Assembly: GCA_026826555.1 (NCBI GenBank)
Contig: JAKSZT010039123.1
Span: 672,474 to 736,473, forward strand
Direction: 5' to 3'
Source of the DNA: Tolypeutes matacus
Lineage: Eukaryota; Chordata; Mammalia; Cingulata; Chlamyphoridae
Length of the DNA stretch: 64,000 nucleotides
Part shown: positions 23,400 to 36,180 of the stretch, piece after piece
How positions within the stretch are numbered: the stretch's first letter is position 1
Layout of the letters: each line of letters begins with the position of its first letter
Notes under the pieces: generated by a model
The model's database searches: none
The model's input: only the letters and a program-made list of their open reading frames with translations
What the model was told of the DNA's origin: nothing
Position numbers and translations under genes: made by a program

Positions 23400-26300
23400 A
23401 AGGGGAATTTAGAAGAGGTACAGCAGCCATCAGGAGTCCCCACCTACAAGGGTGAACAGGCTGGGACCCTGGGGCAAAGCTAGATCCTGTTCCTCTGTAA
23501 GTCTCCAAGATAGTCTCAGAGGGAGAGAATTCTCTAGGAAGGGAATTTATGGTGGAGTCTACACAGAATCTTACATCCAGGAGGCTGAAGAGGCCTCTAA
23601 TTCACTAGTGCCAGGACAAGACCTTTCGAGACCCAGGTAACTGTGCTAAGCACGGGGCTTACAGGTATGATCCCTACCCTTATGGCAATTACATTCTGTT
23701 TGGGGAAACATGCTGTGTGTGTAAAAGCTGGCATTCTGAGCACTATAATTGTAGTCCAGAAGCAGGGTGCTCAGACTAAGGACAAGGCAGCCTATCCTAA
23801 GAAGATATCTAAGCTCTGGCAATTTAGATGTATAAGGATTAATCTGGTGAGGAAGTTAGGGAGATGGTTACCCCTAAATAAGAGCTGCAGGGGCCTCCTT
23901 CCATTGTATTTAAGGTGTGAGGGTTGCCTCCAAATAGGGAGGCATATGTCAAGGAGATATTCTCGTAGTCTTAGGATCTGTGGGAAAGGAGATGAGGATC
24001 AGCAAAGATGACCTCAAAGCTCACCCAGCCCCAACTAGCAGCTGAAATGCATCTCTCCAGTCTGGGGGGGAGTTTTTATTTTCATGTCATGTCATGTTCC
24101 TGGAGATGAGATAAACATACATAAGGAAAACAGTTCTATGTGTTGGAAAGCAAAGTAAGGGACAAGGAATCAAAGTCAGAGGGACAAAGACATTTTACTT
24201 GGACCTAACAAGGTCTGTGATGTATTAGAGGCCTGCTTGTTTTCAGGAGAAATCACTTCTTCTCATACCCATATTTAAATATGGTATACATTTAGCTTCG
24301 TCTGAGCACTGGAGCCTGTGAGCCCCTCTGATGACATGGCATCTATGCCCAAGCCCAGAAGGGACCACTGCCCACAGGGCATTAGTAGTGGTGGGCCTCA
24401 GAGAGCATGGGAAAGGAAAACAGGCTACTGAAATAGCTTCTCACTAACAGGAGAGAACTAGGGGGAAATCATGGAAGGAGAAGAAAAATTCACTTGGCAA
24501 GTCCTGCTGACCTCTCCATTCAAGGACTCTTCCTTTTCTGGAATAAAGCAAAACTATTATTCTCCATATGATTACTTTGTGACAGCTTTGCTTAGTAAAC
24601 CTCTTCCTCAAATTATGAAAGCCATTTCATTAGACATTGGGGATGAAGTAGACAAGCCTCCACCCCTTTATTATAAATCTAAAATCAGGGAAAATACCAT
24701 CTAACCTTTGATTGCCATGAGATTTTAGGTTTTATGCCTTTAAAGTTAGTTCTGTGAGGTTTCCAACTTTCAGGTTATATGCCCTTAGAAGTATTTGGGC
24801 TGAAGAAGCAGCTTGGAAAAATACAATAGTAGGTAAAGTTTATAGACCCCTGAGACCCTGTGTGATATATCCATGAAAGAACAAATGGCACAAAGGGAAA
24901 ACTGAAGAGCTTTAAAGGAGGGACTACTACAGAGACATGGGCAGAGTTAAAGAAACCAAAAAGGGACAACGAAGAACCCAGGACTGACATCACCAAGCAG
25001 CTGCTATCTCAGAAGGCCTGACCAGGCAAGGGAAGGCACAGTTACCACAACACGAGTCACAGTATTCTTGAGGAGATGTGGCCTTTGATAGAAGACAGAA
25101 ACATTGACAAATGTGCCTAGCAGTAAAATAACTGGGGAATAAATGCCTGATCTCTCTCATCTCACCCTCTTATTACCTCATGGAACCTTGCATTGGCTGA
25201 GCCCACCTGGAAACCTGGGAGATGCGGCCCACAAAGTCAGCCTCCAGTGCACAGAGTGGGGATCTGGAGGGGCAAATGGAATAACCAGCACAAAAGGTAA
25301 GGAAGCCAAGCTAAGCCCTCCACCCCACCCCATACGGTCCCTTTAATCACAGGCTGGTTCCTATGGACTCCTTTCCATCCCATGACCCGGGCTTTTTATA
25401 GCTGCTGACAACAATCTCTCTATGCCTATTGAAGATATTTGTAAGAACTTAAGGTAGATAAGGAGCCCAGCTCATGGGGAGAACTTCCGTGGGATAAAGT
25501 CACTATAGCAAGCTTATATAGGTAGTCATCCTCCTAGCACCATGGTTACTCAGAGACAGATATTCTAAAGTTCCTTTGAGTTTAATGGGTATATATGTAG
25601 CTATCTATCTATCTATATATTTTACAGTAGGCTTACCAACTGAATAGAAAGACCTAACTGCTTACTAAGTGTCATACACTGTTACAATGTTTAAATGAGA
25701 TAATGCAATGTCTAAGTCTCAGATGACTTTTTTAAATTTGTGAAATCAGGTTAATTGTATTTAGCTAATGAGATAAAGTATTTTGCATACACTTCCACTG
25801 CTGGGATCTGCAACCAGATATGGAAAATTCCAGAGCCTAGACTACTGATTACTGTACTATACTGAACCTAAATAGGTTTAAGATTTAGAAGACAAAGCTT
25901 CTTACTTGCTCTTACCTTCCTTTACATTCCCCTAATACATACAGGGAACACATGCTAGCATGGTTCTTTAGATCCCAAAAAACAAAAAAACCTTTCTGTG
26001 TCTCTTTTTTGAATGTGCATCTCCCATCTAGCCAGTCATTCCAGACTGAGTGAGAAGAGACATTTCTTCTTTGGCCAAATATTCATCTCCTAGGCTTCAT
26101 ACCACTCCGCACTGAGAGTATCTCCTCTCTAGGGAATAATCCTCTCTGGCTTCTAGAATCTTAACCTTATATTCAGTCACCAGGAAGGGAGAAAGCCTTT
26201 GCAAGACTCTGCTTTTGAGAATCAGACACACATAAACTGAGATCCAATCATCAGCTTTTGCCTTTCAGTAATCACTTTGATTCCACCCTCCAGAAGTTCC

Positions 26301-26790
26301 ATTTTTTTCATCAGCCACTTCTCTGCCTCATGTTTTTGGCCTACAGTTTAAACATGGTTTCATCCAATACTCAAGGCTGCCTCCAAGCTTAAGCCTTGAT
26401 TTACCACAGAGTATATGTAGGCTCCAGGAATTTTTCTATCCCTGTATCTCTCAAGTTCAATAGGTCTGCTCGTCTTTCATGGAGCCCTCATTCATTAAAA
26501 CTTTCCAGTACGATTCTGAGAGCCCCTCATAGCCTACCTGTAGAGGTAACTGACCAAATAGACCAAATCTGCCTGCCTTAGGTTAGTTCATTCATTGATG
26601 CAAGAACATTACCCCTTGAGGGTCATGCTGCAAAAAGATACTAATACATTTCATTCAAATATTTATTTTAGCTTGTGCATGGTAAAATTGTGGACAACAT
26701 AAAATAGTAATAACATGACAGTATCTGTCAAAAAAAAGAGAAGTATTTGTATAATATCTTACTTATTCAACGATCCTATGACCTAAGAGT
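23400..26790. other. candidate intron / upstream region, mostly unique
   Basis: No long conserved frame. A (TCTA)n-like microsatellite sits near 25596-25620. Several open stretches of 60-120 codons (for example 23643-24011) show no recognisable domain and I do not call them genes. Confidence 0.4.
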
Positions 26791-26800
26791 AAAGAATTCT

Positions 26801-26815
26801 TGTCTTTTCTTTCAG
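26801..26815 (+). promoter_or_regulatory. splice acceptor before OR52M1 coding exon
   Basis: A pyrimidine-rich tract, tgtcttttctttcag, ends in AG at 26814-26815. The exon would then carry 54 nt of 5' UTR before the ATG at 26870. It fits the one-coding-exon layout of olfactory receptors. Confidence 0.55.
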
Positions 26816-26869
26816 ATAAGTTCTGCTGTATTTTTGGGCACAAGTGAGAGTGTTTATTTGTAAATAGCC

Positions 26870-27823
26870 ATGTTCACTTTTCACAACATCTGCTTTATAC
26901 CCAGCTCCTTCTGGCTCACTGGCATCCCAGGGCTGGAGTCCCAGCACATCTGGTTCTCCATCCCGTTTGGCTCCATGTACCTGGTGGCCGTGGTGGGGAA
27001 TATGACCATCCTGGCCATGGTAAGGGTGGAGCACAGCCTGCACCAGCCCATGTACTTCTTCCTGTGCATGTTGGCTGTCATTGACTTGGTCCTGTCAACC
27101 TCTACTATGCCCAAACTGCTGGGAATCTTCTGGTTTGGTGCTGGTGAGATTGGCCTGGATGCCTGCTTGGCCCAGATGTTCCTCATCCACTGCTTCGCCA
27201 CTGTTGAATCAGGCATCTTCCTTGCCATGGCTTTTGATCGCTATGTGGCCATCTGTGACCCACTACGCCACACCTCAGTGCTCACCCATGCAGTGGTGGG
27301 TCGTTTGGGGCTGGCTGCCCTGCTCCGGGGGGTAGTCTACATTGGACCCCTGCCTCTGATGATTCGCCTGCGGCTACCCCTTTACAAAACCCATAAAATC
27401 TCCCACTCCTACTGTGAGCATATGGCTGTGGTCACCTTGGCATGTGGTGATAGCAGGATCAACAATATCTATGGGTTAAGCATTGGCTTTCTGGTGCTGA
27501 TCTTAGACTCATTGGCTATTTCTGCCTCCTATGTGATGATTTTCAGGGCCGTAATGGGACTGGCCACTCCTGAGGCCAGGCTTAAAACCTTGGGGACGTG
27601 CAGTTCTCACATCTGTGCCATCCTGATTTTCTATGTTCCCATTGCTGTTTCTTCTCTCATTCACCGATTTGGTCACCAAGTGCCTCCTCCAGTCCACACC
27701 TTGCTGGCCAACTTCTATCTTCTCATTCCTCCAATCCTCAATCCAATTGTTTATGCTGTCCGTACCAAGCAGATCCAAGAAAGACTCTGCCGAATCCTCA
27801 AGCTAGAGGCTAAAGGCAGATGA
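26870..27823 (+). CDS. OR52M1: olfactory receptor, class I, OR52M1-like
   Basis: An intact 317-residue seven-helix odorant receptor, the length I recall for human OR52M1, and the N-terminus ([18 protein letters not shown]) and C-terminal TKQI.E region match that protein as I remember it. OR hallmarks: GN at 43-44 (helix 1), PMYFFL at 60-65, Cys99 at the top of helix 3, [10 protein letters not shown] at 120-129, Cys182 and Cys192 in extracellular loop 2, SY at 220-221, KTLGTCSSH at 239-247 and NPIVY at 291-295. The LTGIPGLE start and long loop 2 mark class I. The usual N-terminal N-X-S/T sequon is absent; only N6-I-C8 is present. Expected to sit in olfactory cilia and couple to the Golf/cAMP pathway; the ligand cannot be told. 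No frameshift or stop. OR52K members are the next alternative, less likely. Confidence 0.9.
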   Translation: MFTFHNICFIPSSFWLTGIPGLESQHIWFSIPFGSMYLVAVVGNMTILAMVRVEHSLHQPMYFFLCMLAVIDLVLSTSTMPKLLGIFWFGAGEIGLDACLAQMFLIHCFATVESGIFLAMAFDRYVAICDPLRHTSVLTHAVVGRLGLAALLRGVVYIGPLPLMIRLRLPLYKTHKISHSYCEHMAVVTLACGDSRINNIYGLSIGFLVLILDSLAISASYVMIFRAVMGLATPEARLKTLGTCSSHICAILIFYVPIAVSSLIHRFGHQVPPPVHTLLANFYLLIPPILNPIVYAVRTKQIQERLCRILKLEAKGR

Positions 27824-28033
27824 CTGATACTTCTTCCCCGCCAAATACATGCATGGAGAAGAAAGTGTTTAAATATGGTGGACTGCTTCCCCAATTGAGA
27901 ACTTCAAGCAGTCTGAGATGCAAAGTCCTGTGGTCTCCAAATTTTACTTCCAAAGGAATGCTGAGAACAGTATATAAGTCTGAATTCGAAGGGTAGAAGA
28001 TATATCTAATATGTTTTATATCTAATCATTTTT

Positions 28034-28039
28034 ATTAAA
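28034..28039 (+). terminator. candidate poly(A) signal ATTAAA for OR52M1
   Basis: The common variant signal ATTAAA lies ~210 bp after the stop codon, in AT-rich sequence. No canonical AATAAA lies between it and the stop. Usage is unproven. Confidence 0.35.
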
Positions 28040-28079
28040 GGATATTTTAACCACAAGAAAGGTAAATCAAGAATAATGA

Positions 28080-28290
28080 CAACAACATGAGTAATACAAA
28101 AAGCAGGTAACATTTGAATATAACTATCCATCTATCTCAATATAATCATGTGATTCTTAAAAACATCCTGCCATCCTGTGAGATGGGTTTTATTGTCCAT
28201 ATTTGACACATGAAGAAATAGGATAGAACACTTGTTTTATAAGCTGCATAAAAGTTACTTAAGCTGCCCAGCTCAAATGTTTTGGTTGGA
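28080..28290 (+). repeat. MIR SINE fragment
   Basis: The blocks 'catcctgtgagatgggttttattgtccatatttgacacatgaagaaatagg' (read here in pieces) and the following 'ttaagctgcccagctc' match the MIR core and 3' part. Diverged, no TSD. Confidence 0.5.
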
Positions 28291-28859
28291 GTTTGTAATA
28301 CATTAGTGTTATATACTTTCTACTGAGAAGTCTGTTTTCTATGCATATTTTAATGGGTAAATACTAAAAACTGGGTAGTTTCATCAAAATTACCTTTTCT
28401 ACAACAAAAGCTCTTGACAAGTTAAGCCCTTAACAGTTGGAATGCAGCCTAAACATGTAGTTTTCTTCTAGAAAAGGACTAACCAGCAAGTAGGAAGATA
28501 CCAGTAATGAAAAGAAAATAGCCTGGAGGAAATAGCCTGGAGGAAATATTAACCGCTTGAAGGGAAATGATATAAGATAACCATGTTCCAGCACTGCCCT
28601 TGTATTTTCCCTGTAGGCCTGCTCCCATCAAGTGGCCTGAAGCTTGTGAGGGCTCCATGGAAAGAAAAACCTTCCCTTCCCACAGAAACCCTCTCTGATA
28701 CCTGATACATCTCTAGGATCCCTGCTCATGATGTGCTGTGTTCTTAAAATGGATCAGCTCAAAATAAGGTAAAGTTACAAATTCTAGAACTTACAGAGAT
28801 TAACACTGACTGCTTACAGATTAAATATTAGCTTAAAAGCTAGGAAGTGGTTTACATAA

Positions 28860-29030
28860 AGCATTTAGCTACGCTTGATTGAAAGCTAATGGTGTAATTC
28901 TCACAACCATACACCATAAGTTAGTAAGTACTATTCTCACGTTGCTGATGAGGAAATTGAGGTTCCCAGAGGTGATAAGAGAACTGCTCAGAGTCACCCA
29001 GCTTATAAAGGGGTAAAACCTGTAGTTAAA
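28860..29030 (+). repeat. MIR SINE fragment
   Basis: Contains 'attctcacgttgctgatgag', 'gaaattgaggttcccagaggt' and 'gtcacccagcttataaag', the core order of MIR. Ancient and diverged. Confidence 0.6.
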
Positions 29031-29039
29031 AAAAAATTT

Positions 29040-30100
29040 TTATGTGGATTTAACTTTAAAGTTCCTAACCTTCCTGATCTTCATTTTCCTCCGTTGTGTA
29101 AGAGGACTAAAAGGCCTCTCCAAGTTCTGAGGTCTAAACTGTTGTACATTTTAAGTAATCAACTCAGCAGATATTTGCTATACCTATGGTTCTCAAAACT
29201 GTGAGGGCAAAGATCAACAAGCAAGCTCTTCTCATGGTGTCCCTTTCCACAAAGGGATGGCAAAGATTTTCAGAATTAGATTCAAGCCAAGTCTGATTGC
29301 AAACTACATCCTCATTCCCAGAGCTCACCACCAAGTAAGGAATTAATCTAGGAACCAAGGCTTTCAGGGACCTTTCAGCTATTAGGCATTTCCTCTTCCA
29401 TAAACTACACAGGCATAAATATGTTCATTACACTAGGCTTCAGGTACACAATGAGCTGTATCATTTAGGCATGATATAAAAATAGTCAAGTACAGAGGAA
29501 AGAGCACCACACAGCAATCAGAAAAATGACTTCGAATTTGCTTTGGCTATTCCTACTAATGGAAATAGCCCCATTATTGGAAAGTTATTGGGATATCTGG
29601 AATGCTGATCTTTAGGGTCCCAATTATATTTACATTCCTTTTCACACAATTTCCAACTCTTACTTTATCACTCCATTTGACATTGGAGGGGTCAAATGTT
29701 TTTCTATGAATGGAAAAACAACCATAAGCAAATTCCTCTGTTTCACCCATCCCAGCCATGATTGAGGACCAGAGGAAGAGGTTAAGTATCAGTATCACCA
29801 GCTACCATGGCCCTCTCTGAAGGAGTGAGAAAAAGGGCAAGACTCAAGACTTAGAATTACTTCTAAAAATGATTTTAAAATATCAGGTTAAAATCCACGG
29901 AGAGAGAAAGCTTGCTATTCTTCAGGATTGACATTTACATTTTCTGAGGGAGCATACTGGAATAAGATATAGAAAAGGACTCAGTTGATAGCATTATTCC
30001 TTTGGGATTCAGGCCAGCAGATAAATGAGTCTTGTCTTCATTCTCCAAAAGTTGTACAGAATGGCCATGGAATATCATATTCCCTTAATTATAATCTTTC
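29040..30100. other. no feature recognised
   Basis: Apparently unique sequence between the MIR and the ERV-L provirus. A 74-codon minus-strand open stretch (29574-29798) begins with a hydrophobic segment but matches no family I know, so it is left uncalled. Confidence 0.35.
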
Positions 30101-30129
30101 ATCTATTTTAACTTAAAATTTGTGAGATC

Positions 30130-30636
30130 TGGGTGTCGTCAGGAAGAATTAAATTAGCCACCTAAGCAGAAAAGGCTAAGGTGTTTATGTAGCATAAGAA
30201 AACCGAGACAATGTAGCAGTCTCTCAGTGCCTCTCAGGTTTTCTACAGCAGGGAATATAATTGACTTAAAATCCATCACCATGCTCCTGCTGAGGCCACA
30301 CATCCTATAAGCTGTTTCCAGTCAATAACAGGGTAGGAAAGGACACTATGGCAGGCCCATTCCTGTAAGTAGAATACTTCTGATGGGCAATTATAACTCC
30401 AGGACTCCTTACTTGCCTCAATAAAACTTTTGGAAATGCATTTCATTCTAAGACTTTCCTTCCTTCTTGTCCTTCCCTTGATCCCTCACAGAGGTCAGAA
30501 AGACATTATAATCTGATGGCTCTTCCTGCCTCTTCTGGCCCCTCTTCATTTTCCCTCACAGACATATCCTCCAATAAATATCTCATGTCTAATCCCATCT
30601 TGGCACCCACTTCTCAAAAGTCCCAAAAGAGTGATC
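30130..30636 (+). mobile_element. ERV-L-type LTR (5' LTR)
   Basis: Similar to the split LTR at 35930-36180/38386-38592. Shared blocks in order: 'acagcaggga', 'ctgaggcc', 'ggcaggc..attcctgt', 'gaaatgca', 'tgatggctctt', 'ttttccctca', and 'AATAAAT-ctc' with 'atcccatctt' near the end. The CAATAAATATCTCATG poly(A) region and the ending resemble LTR16/LTR33-type LTRs. The boundaries are approximate. Confidence 0.6.
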
Positions 30637-33600
30637 AGAGCAAATAGAAGGTATGATGAGGATTTGGGACTTTCTAATTGCCAGTGGGTGAAGAGGACAC
30701 CATTTGATTAGTGGGTAAAGCATAGATAGTCTCTGATATGAGACAGTGGATCAGTTGTAAAAGATTTCATTAGTGATAAACTAAGAAAATTTCCCAGTGG
30801 AGGGAAGTTCTATTGCAGTTTGTGATGATTCAGGCACTTGAAAGATATCAGGGAATAACCTACAAAGATGGAATTTGTTGGTTTCTTCTAAGTTGTCTTG
30901 CCCTGCAGAAGAATAATGATATTGAGGGATATTAGCAAGTGTGAGAGACAGAGACTCTTTAGTGCTTTGCAAGAAGCCCTTATCTCCTGCAAGGAAACAC
31001 AACTGGGCAGAAGTTGAAGACAAAATTGTTAGGGGCACAGTGCTCCAGAGATGTTTGGATGCTCAGCTAATAAAGTCTGTTATTCTGAGGTCAAGGCTCT
31101 AGTTGGGAAAACTTGAGACATGGAAAAATGGCATGTGAACATCTGGATGGCTGCCCTTGAGGATGTTGGTACTGCACATACCCCAAATGCTTTGGTTCTA
31201 TACAATTCACCCACTCTTCTCTTGTAAGAGGTAGCACTTTTGTGCTGGAAAGTGCTGCAGAGGCCTTTCCCCTGCAAGGCAACAGGTGTCCCCTTGGGAG
31301 CTTGTTTCACTTCCTCTCCTGGCTGCCAGACAAATAATTTGGGTTAAATGCAAACATACCCTTGCTGGGGACATGCAGGGCCTGATATGGGAGGAAAATG
31401 TACAGCATAAGAGTTTTAATAATTAGCTAGCATGTATTGGCAGGAGACAGCTTGATCAAAAGGGTAGGAATGTAAGACTAGACTAGCTGAACAAGAATCC
31501 ATGGACTTCGGGGCACTTTCTTCAGACATGGGGTTTATCACCTTGGCAAAGACCCAGGAGATGGAGAAAAGTCGCTGCAAGAGTGGCTTTTGTAATCCCG
31601 AAAGCAATGATGGTTAATGGTCAGCAAAGTGAAAATTCTTAGGTTGCCTGGGAGGAAGGTAGAGGAAGGAATAAAGAGATTGAGGGAAACGGGCATGTTG
31701 GAACACATATATTATGTAAGGGCAGAATATCCAGAGGATTATGTCCATAGGTGGACCCAGAGGGCACAACATTCACCAATGCCATCAGTAATGACCTGTT
31801 GATATGTGCACCAAAATAACTAATAAGTTCAATGATGGCTTACCTCTGCAGGCCAGGACTGATAGTAGGACAGGTGGTCACAGACCTGGGCTCACTGATA
31901 TCTATGGGGATGATGGAACTCTGGGGTAATAGAGGCCAGAGGGCAGCACTTAACTACCAAAGGCCATAGGACTACAATTACTGTAACAGTAAGTTCAGAA
32001 GGTAAGTCCATGGAGCTTGACCCACAGTGAGCTGAAAAGATGGTTAAAAGATCATTGTGTTCTAAGTGGTAAAACAGATGAGTAGCCAGCAGGGTTATGT
32101 TTAACATCTACAACAAAAAGGCAATAATTGAGGATCAGAAGGCTGAAGGTAGTCAAACAAATAAAGTCACGATCTCCTGCTCACTTTCCAGATCTGTACC
32201 AATTTTACATCTAGAACATGAAAAAAAGAGTACCTGGGTCCCTAAGTGGAAGGATCCTGAAAATGCATGCCTATTTTAAATATTAAATACTATGATGATC
32301 ATGCTGCCTTTCCTTCCATAAAAGTTACCTGAGGCCATTTACACAGGGTGACTGTACACTAGGGAGGTAAGAGAACCCAAACTTAGAGGATTATTGAACA
32401 CAGAGTTTGAGTTCATACTGATACCCAAATATTGAAAGTGTAATCACAGAATAGGGGGTGGCTGGAGCCAGGTATTAAGTAGAGTCCTGGAGAAAGTCCA
32501 GTTCTCAGTGGGTCCTGGTCCCACAGAACCAGCCAGTGGTCATTTCTACAGTCACCTAGTATACAATTAGAATTAATATACTTTGTTGGTAGTAGGAATA
32601 ACTACCATATAGAGTTCCTGGTACATGAGGTAAGAGATAACATAGTAGGGAAGACCAAATGAAACTATGAAACTGTTCTTCCTACCAAAATAAGATAAAA
32701 TAAAATGCATCCTGGGATGCATGGTAGAGAAAATAAGATGTATTATTTTCTATTTCAATTATAAAAGAGGGTCTGAATGTTTCTATTCACATGGGATGGA
32801 CAATAATACTCAACCAGTTTGCTTCAGGACCATGTTAACTCTCCTGTACTCTGTCATAATATTGCCCTAAGTGATCCCGACTTCCTAGGCATCCCACACA
32901 TTATACTGGTCAATGTCATTGTTTCATCATGGGCAAAATGAGCAAGAGGTGCTTTGTGAACTGGAGACCTTAGTAAGACTTCAAAGGGTGGGAGACAAAT
33001 ACTAAGAATATTCAGGGAACTGCCATTTCAATGAATTTTTTAGGGGTCCAATGGTTAGGGTTACATCTGGGTATCCCCACCAAAGTTAAAGAAATCACCT
33101 TGTGTCCTTATCCAAACAGAGAAAGTGCAATGCCTGGAAGGCCTCATTTATTTCTGGAGCTAACATATTCTTCACCTAGAAATGCTGGTTTGGCCCATAT
33201 ATCAAGAGTAGAAAGGCTTTCATAATTTTGAGTTGGCTCAGAGCAGGAAAGGGTTTTGTAGCCGGTCCAGGCTATAGTGCAAACAGCCCTGCCACTTAGG
33301 CCTTAGTCTCTGGCAGACTTAGGTCTTGAGGGGGTCATTAGTGGGAAGAGATGTAGTATAGAGTTTAGAGAATTCTAGTGGAAGCCAGTATTTTGAAGCT
33401 AGGCTCAGTCATCTACAGATAATTGTACAACTTTTGAGAAATACCTCCTGGCATTTTACTAGACCCTTGTAGAAGCAGAATGTATCACACATCTAGAACT
33501 TCCCATTATAGGTTAAGTTCTGTCAGATCCACCAAATCATAAAAATCAGACAGGCCCAAAAGAAGTCTATTGTAAGATGGAAATGGTTGATCAAGGATCA

Positions 33601-34714
33601 AGTCTAGCAGGACCAGAGACACAAGTAAGTTGCATGAGCAGGTACCCCAGATTCTCATGTCACCTACATTTACACCAGTCCCAAACACCAGATCACACCA
33701 ATGGGTATATGGAACAGTCACAATCAGCCAACTGCAGGGGAGAAAAGTCAGAGCTTGATTTACAGATGGGTTTGATAGGCATGACCTAAAGTTGATGACA
33801 ACTGCATTATAGCCAAATGCAGGGGTGGTCTTGAAAAATAGTGAAATAAAATTTTCCCAGGGGGTGGAACTCCAAGAGGTGCACCTGGTCATCAATTTCT
33901 GTGAAAGGAAAAGAAGCCCAAGATGAGAGTATCTACAAATTCCTGGGCAGTGGCAAATGGCCTGCTGCCTGGCCAGGGATCTAGTCTTTTTCTTTCTAAA
34001 ATCAAAGGTAAGGAGGCAAGTGGATGAACATGTGGGATTGGGTCAAAACTGAAGAGTTTTGTATTACCAGAAAGCATCCATCACAGAAGAGGCACTGAAA
34101 AAACTAGTAGAAAAGCAATTCTTTCAGTTGACATTAGTTAGCCTTCATCAGTGGTCACCCAAGAACTGGCACAGTGAATACCTGAATGGAGTGGACACAG
34201 TGGCAGAATTGCAGATTTTATATGGGCCCAACCACATAGACTCCCACTGACCAAGGTTGACTAGCTCCTGCCTCTAAATGTCCAGCCTGACAGTAGTGAA
34301 AACCAGTGCTTAACACCAGATATGACACTATTCCTCAAGAAGGTCATTTGGTGACAAGTTAACTACATTGGATTGCTTCTATCCTGATAGGACCAGTGTT
34401 TCATACTCCCAGTGATTCATACTATTCCAGATGTGGGTTTGCTTTTCTTGCCCACAGAACCTTGGCCAGCACCATTATTTGAGGGATTAATGAATACCAG
34501 TTCTATGGCTTAGAGTCCCACATGGTATAACATCTCAATAGGGAACCCACTTCAGTGAGGGATGTGCAAGATAGGTTTCATGACCACGAGATCCAGTGGT
34601 AGTATCTACATACCTCACCAATCAGAAACAACTGACCTTACAGAATGCTGGGACAGCCTTCTTAAAACAACTGAAGTAGCAGTTTAGACAACATTTCACA
34701 AAAGTAGGATACTA
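30637..34714 (+). pseudogene. ERV-L internal region (gag-pol), decayed
   Basis: The plus-strand segment 31660-31800 translates to a Gag-like stretch (RLRETGMLEHIYY...) that resembles ERV-L Gag as I remember it. The interval 33240-34250 resembles ERV-L pol in composition and short blocks (for example around 33251-33290 and 33690-33720). The frames are short and broken throughout. In intact ERV-L, gag-pol encodes capsid, protease, reverse transcriptase and integrase without env. The flanking LTRs at ~30130 and ~35930 support one provirus. Confidence 0.55.
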
Positions 34715-35201
34715 TGATGGTTACTTTCATGTGTCAGCTTGGCTAGATTACAGTGTCCAGTTGGTCAAACACTGACCTGATTGTTACTTAAAGGGAATCT
34801 TGTAGATGGACTTAAATCGTCAGTTAATTTTTTAATCTAATTAGCCATAAATGCAATCAAAAGATATTGCCTTCAGAATAAAAAAAAAAAAAAAAAAAAA
34901 AAGAGATTGCCTTCAGCAATGAGAAGAGTTTCCTCATCCAATCAGTTGGAGGCTTTAAAGTGAGGATTTCAACAGTCAGAATTTCTATCTCTACTTCAGC
35001 CAGCCAGCTTCTGGGGAATTGAATGTCACTTTCACTGAGTTTCCAACCTATGGCCTGCCCTATGGAAAATGGACTTCCCAATCCCCATGGTCGTGTGAGC
35101 CAATTCCTATAATATGCCATTTAGTATTTTCGCACATCTCTTTGTATTTACAAAAGTTTCTCTTTATGGTTCTGTTTCTCTGGAGAGCCCTGGCTAATAC
35201 A
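34715..35201 (+). mobile_element. MLT2-like ERV-L LTR
   Basis: It begins TGATGGTTACTTTCATGTGTC and ends GTTCTGTTTCTCTGGAGAGC then ...CTAATACA. 'catccaatcagttggaggc' and 'gtgagccaattcct' lie between them, in the order of MLT2 LTRs. It interrupts the ERV-L interior and is itself interrupted by a poly(A) insertion at 34877-34900. No clear TSD. Confidence 0.7.
34861..34916 (+). mobile_element. poly(A)-only retroposition with TSD
   Basis: A 16-bp direct repeat, aagatattgccttcag (34861-34876) and aagagattgccttcag (34901-34916, one mismatch), flanks only 'aat' plus ~21 A. It looks like a retrotransposition event so severely 5'-truncated that nothing but the AATAAA-like end and tail was inserted. 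Confidence 0.8.
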
Positions 35202-35929
35202 GGCCATCCTCCAGGATAAAATATATACATTAAGTCAGAGATTCTCATATGGTATTGGTTCTCCAATAGGAAGACTACATGGGTCCAGGAACCAAGGGAT
35301 GGAGCAGGAATAACCCCACATACCATCATTGCCAATAATCCACTGAGGGATTTTTGCTTCCTGTCCTTGCAACTCTTGGTGCTACAGGGCTGGAGATCTT
35401 GTTCTCCAAAGGGGGATCACTCTTGCCAAGGGACATAGCGAGAGTCCTAATGAGTTACAAATTATGGCTTCCGTTAGGGTACTTCAGACTCCTGTGCCCC
35501 AGGACCAACAGGAGAGAAGAGGAGTTATGCTGGCAGGAGTAACAGACCCTAATCAGCAGGAAGAGGTAGGGCTGGTTGTACACAATAGGTACAGTAAAAA
35601 ATGTGTGGAAGCTAGGTGAGCCATATGGGCAACTCCCATAACTATGTAACTATGTATGCATATATGCAGCAATCTGAAATGAGAAGGGTATCATTCCCTT
35701 CAGGAATGAAGGTTTGGATCACTATATCAGGTAAGCCACCAAGACTTTCAGAAAGGATAGCTGAGGGGAGGCGGGGAGGGTAATTCCAAATAGAGGAAGA
35801 GGGTGAAAGTGAAGTTTCTCTGAGAGGAACTTCAGAGACAGGAGCTGTAGTTCATCCCACTAGCCTTCCTCTTCTAAGTTTCCCCTTAGCAAGAGTGCAC
35901 CATGGGAGCTATGCAGGTTCTGTTCCCCA
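35202..35929 (+). pseudogene. ERV-L internal region, 3' part
   Basis: Continues the provirus after the nested MLT2-like LTR. 'gaatgaaggtttggatcactatatcaggtaagccacca' and the purine-rich block at 35760-35830 precede the LTR, as in ERV-L 3' internal sequence. Short broken frames only. Confidence 0.5.
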
Positions 35930-36180
35930 AGTTTGTTTGAAAGATGTCTGTGCATTGCAAGATTGAGTTGTGGTGGCCATGAAAACATCCTCAGATCTGA
36001 CAGCAGGGAGCTCATTTGACTGACAGCCTCAGCCACTGTGCTCTGAAATCCATCATATTTTCACTGAGGCCCCACCTCCCAAAGGTTGCTTCTAGTCAAC
36101 AAATGAGCACATCTATTAAGGCAGGCATATTCCTGTGAGACACAACTCTCTCGCCTGCCAAAACTTTCTTAGAAATGCAA

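Noticed and set aside
23643..24011. 122-codon open stretch upstream of OR52M1
   Set aside because: No domain, no conserved neighbours, start context weak; treated as chance frame in the candidate intron.
25594..25620. (TCTA)n short repeat
   Set aside because: Ordinary microsatellite without associated structure.
26881..27228. Minus-strand open stretch inside OR52M1
   Set aside because: Shadow of the receptor coding sequence.
29574..29798. 74-codon minus-strand frame with a hydrophobic start
   Set aside because: No family match from memory, no promoter or splice context, length within chance for this sequence.
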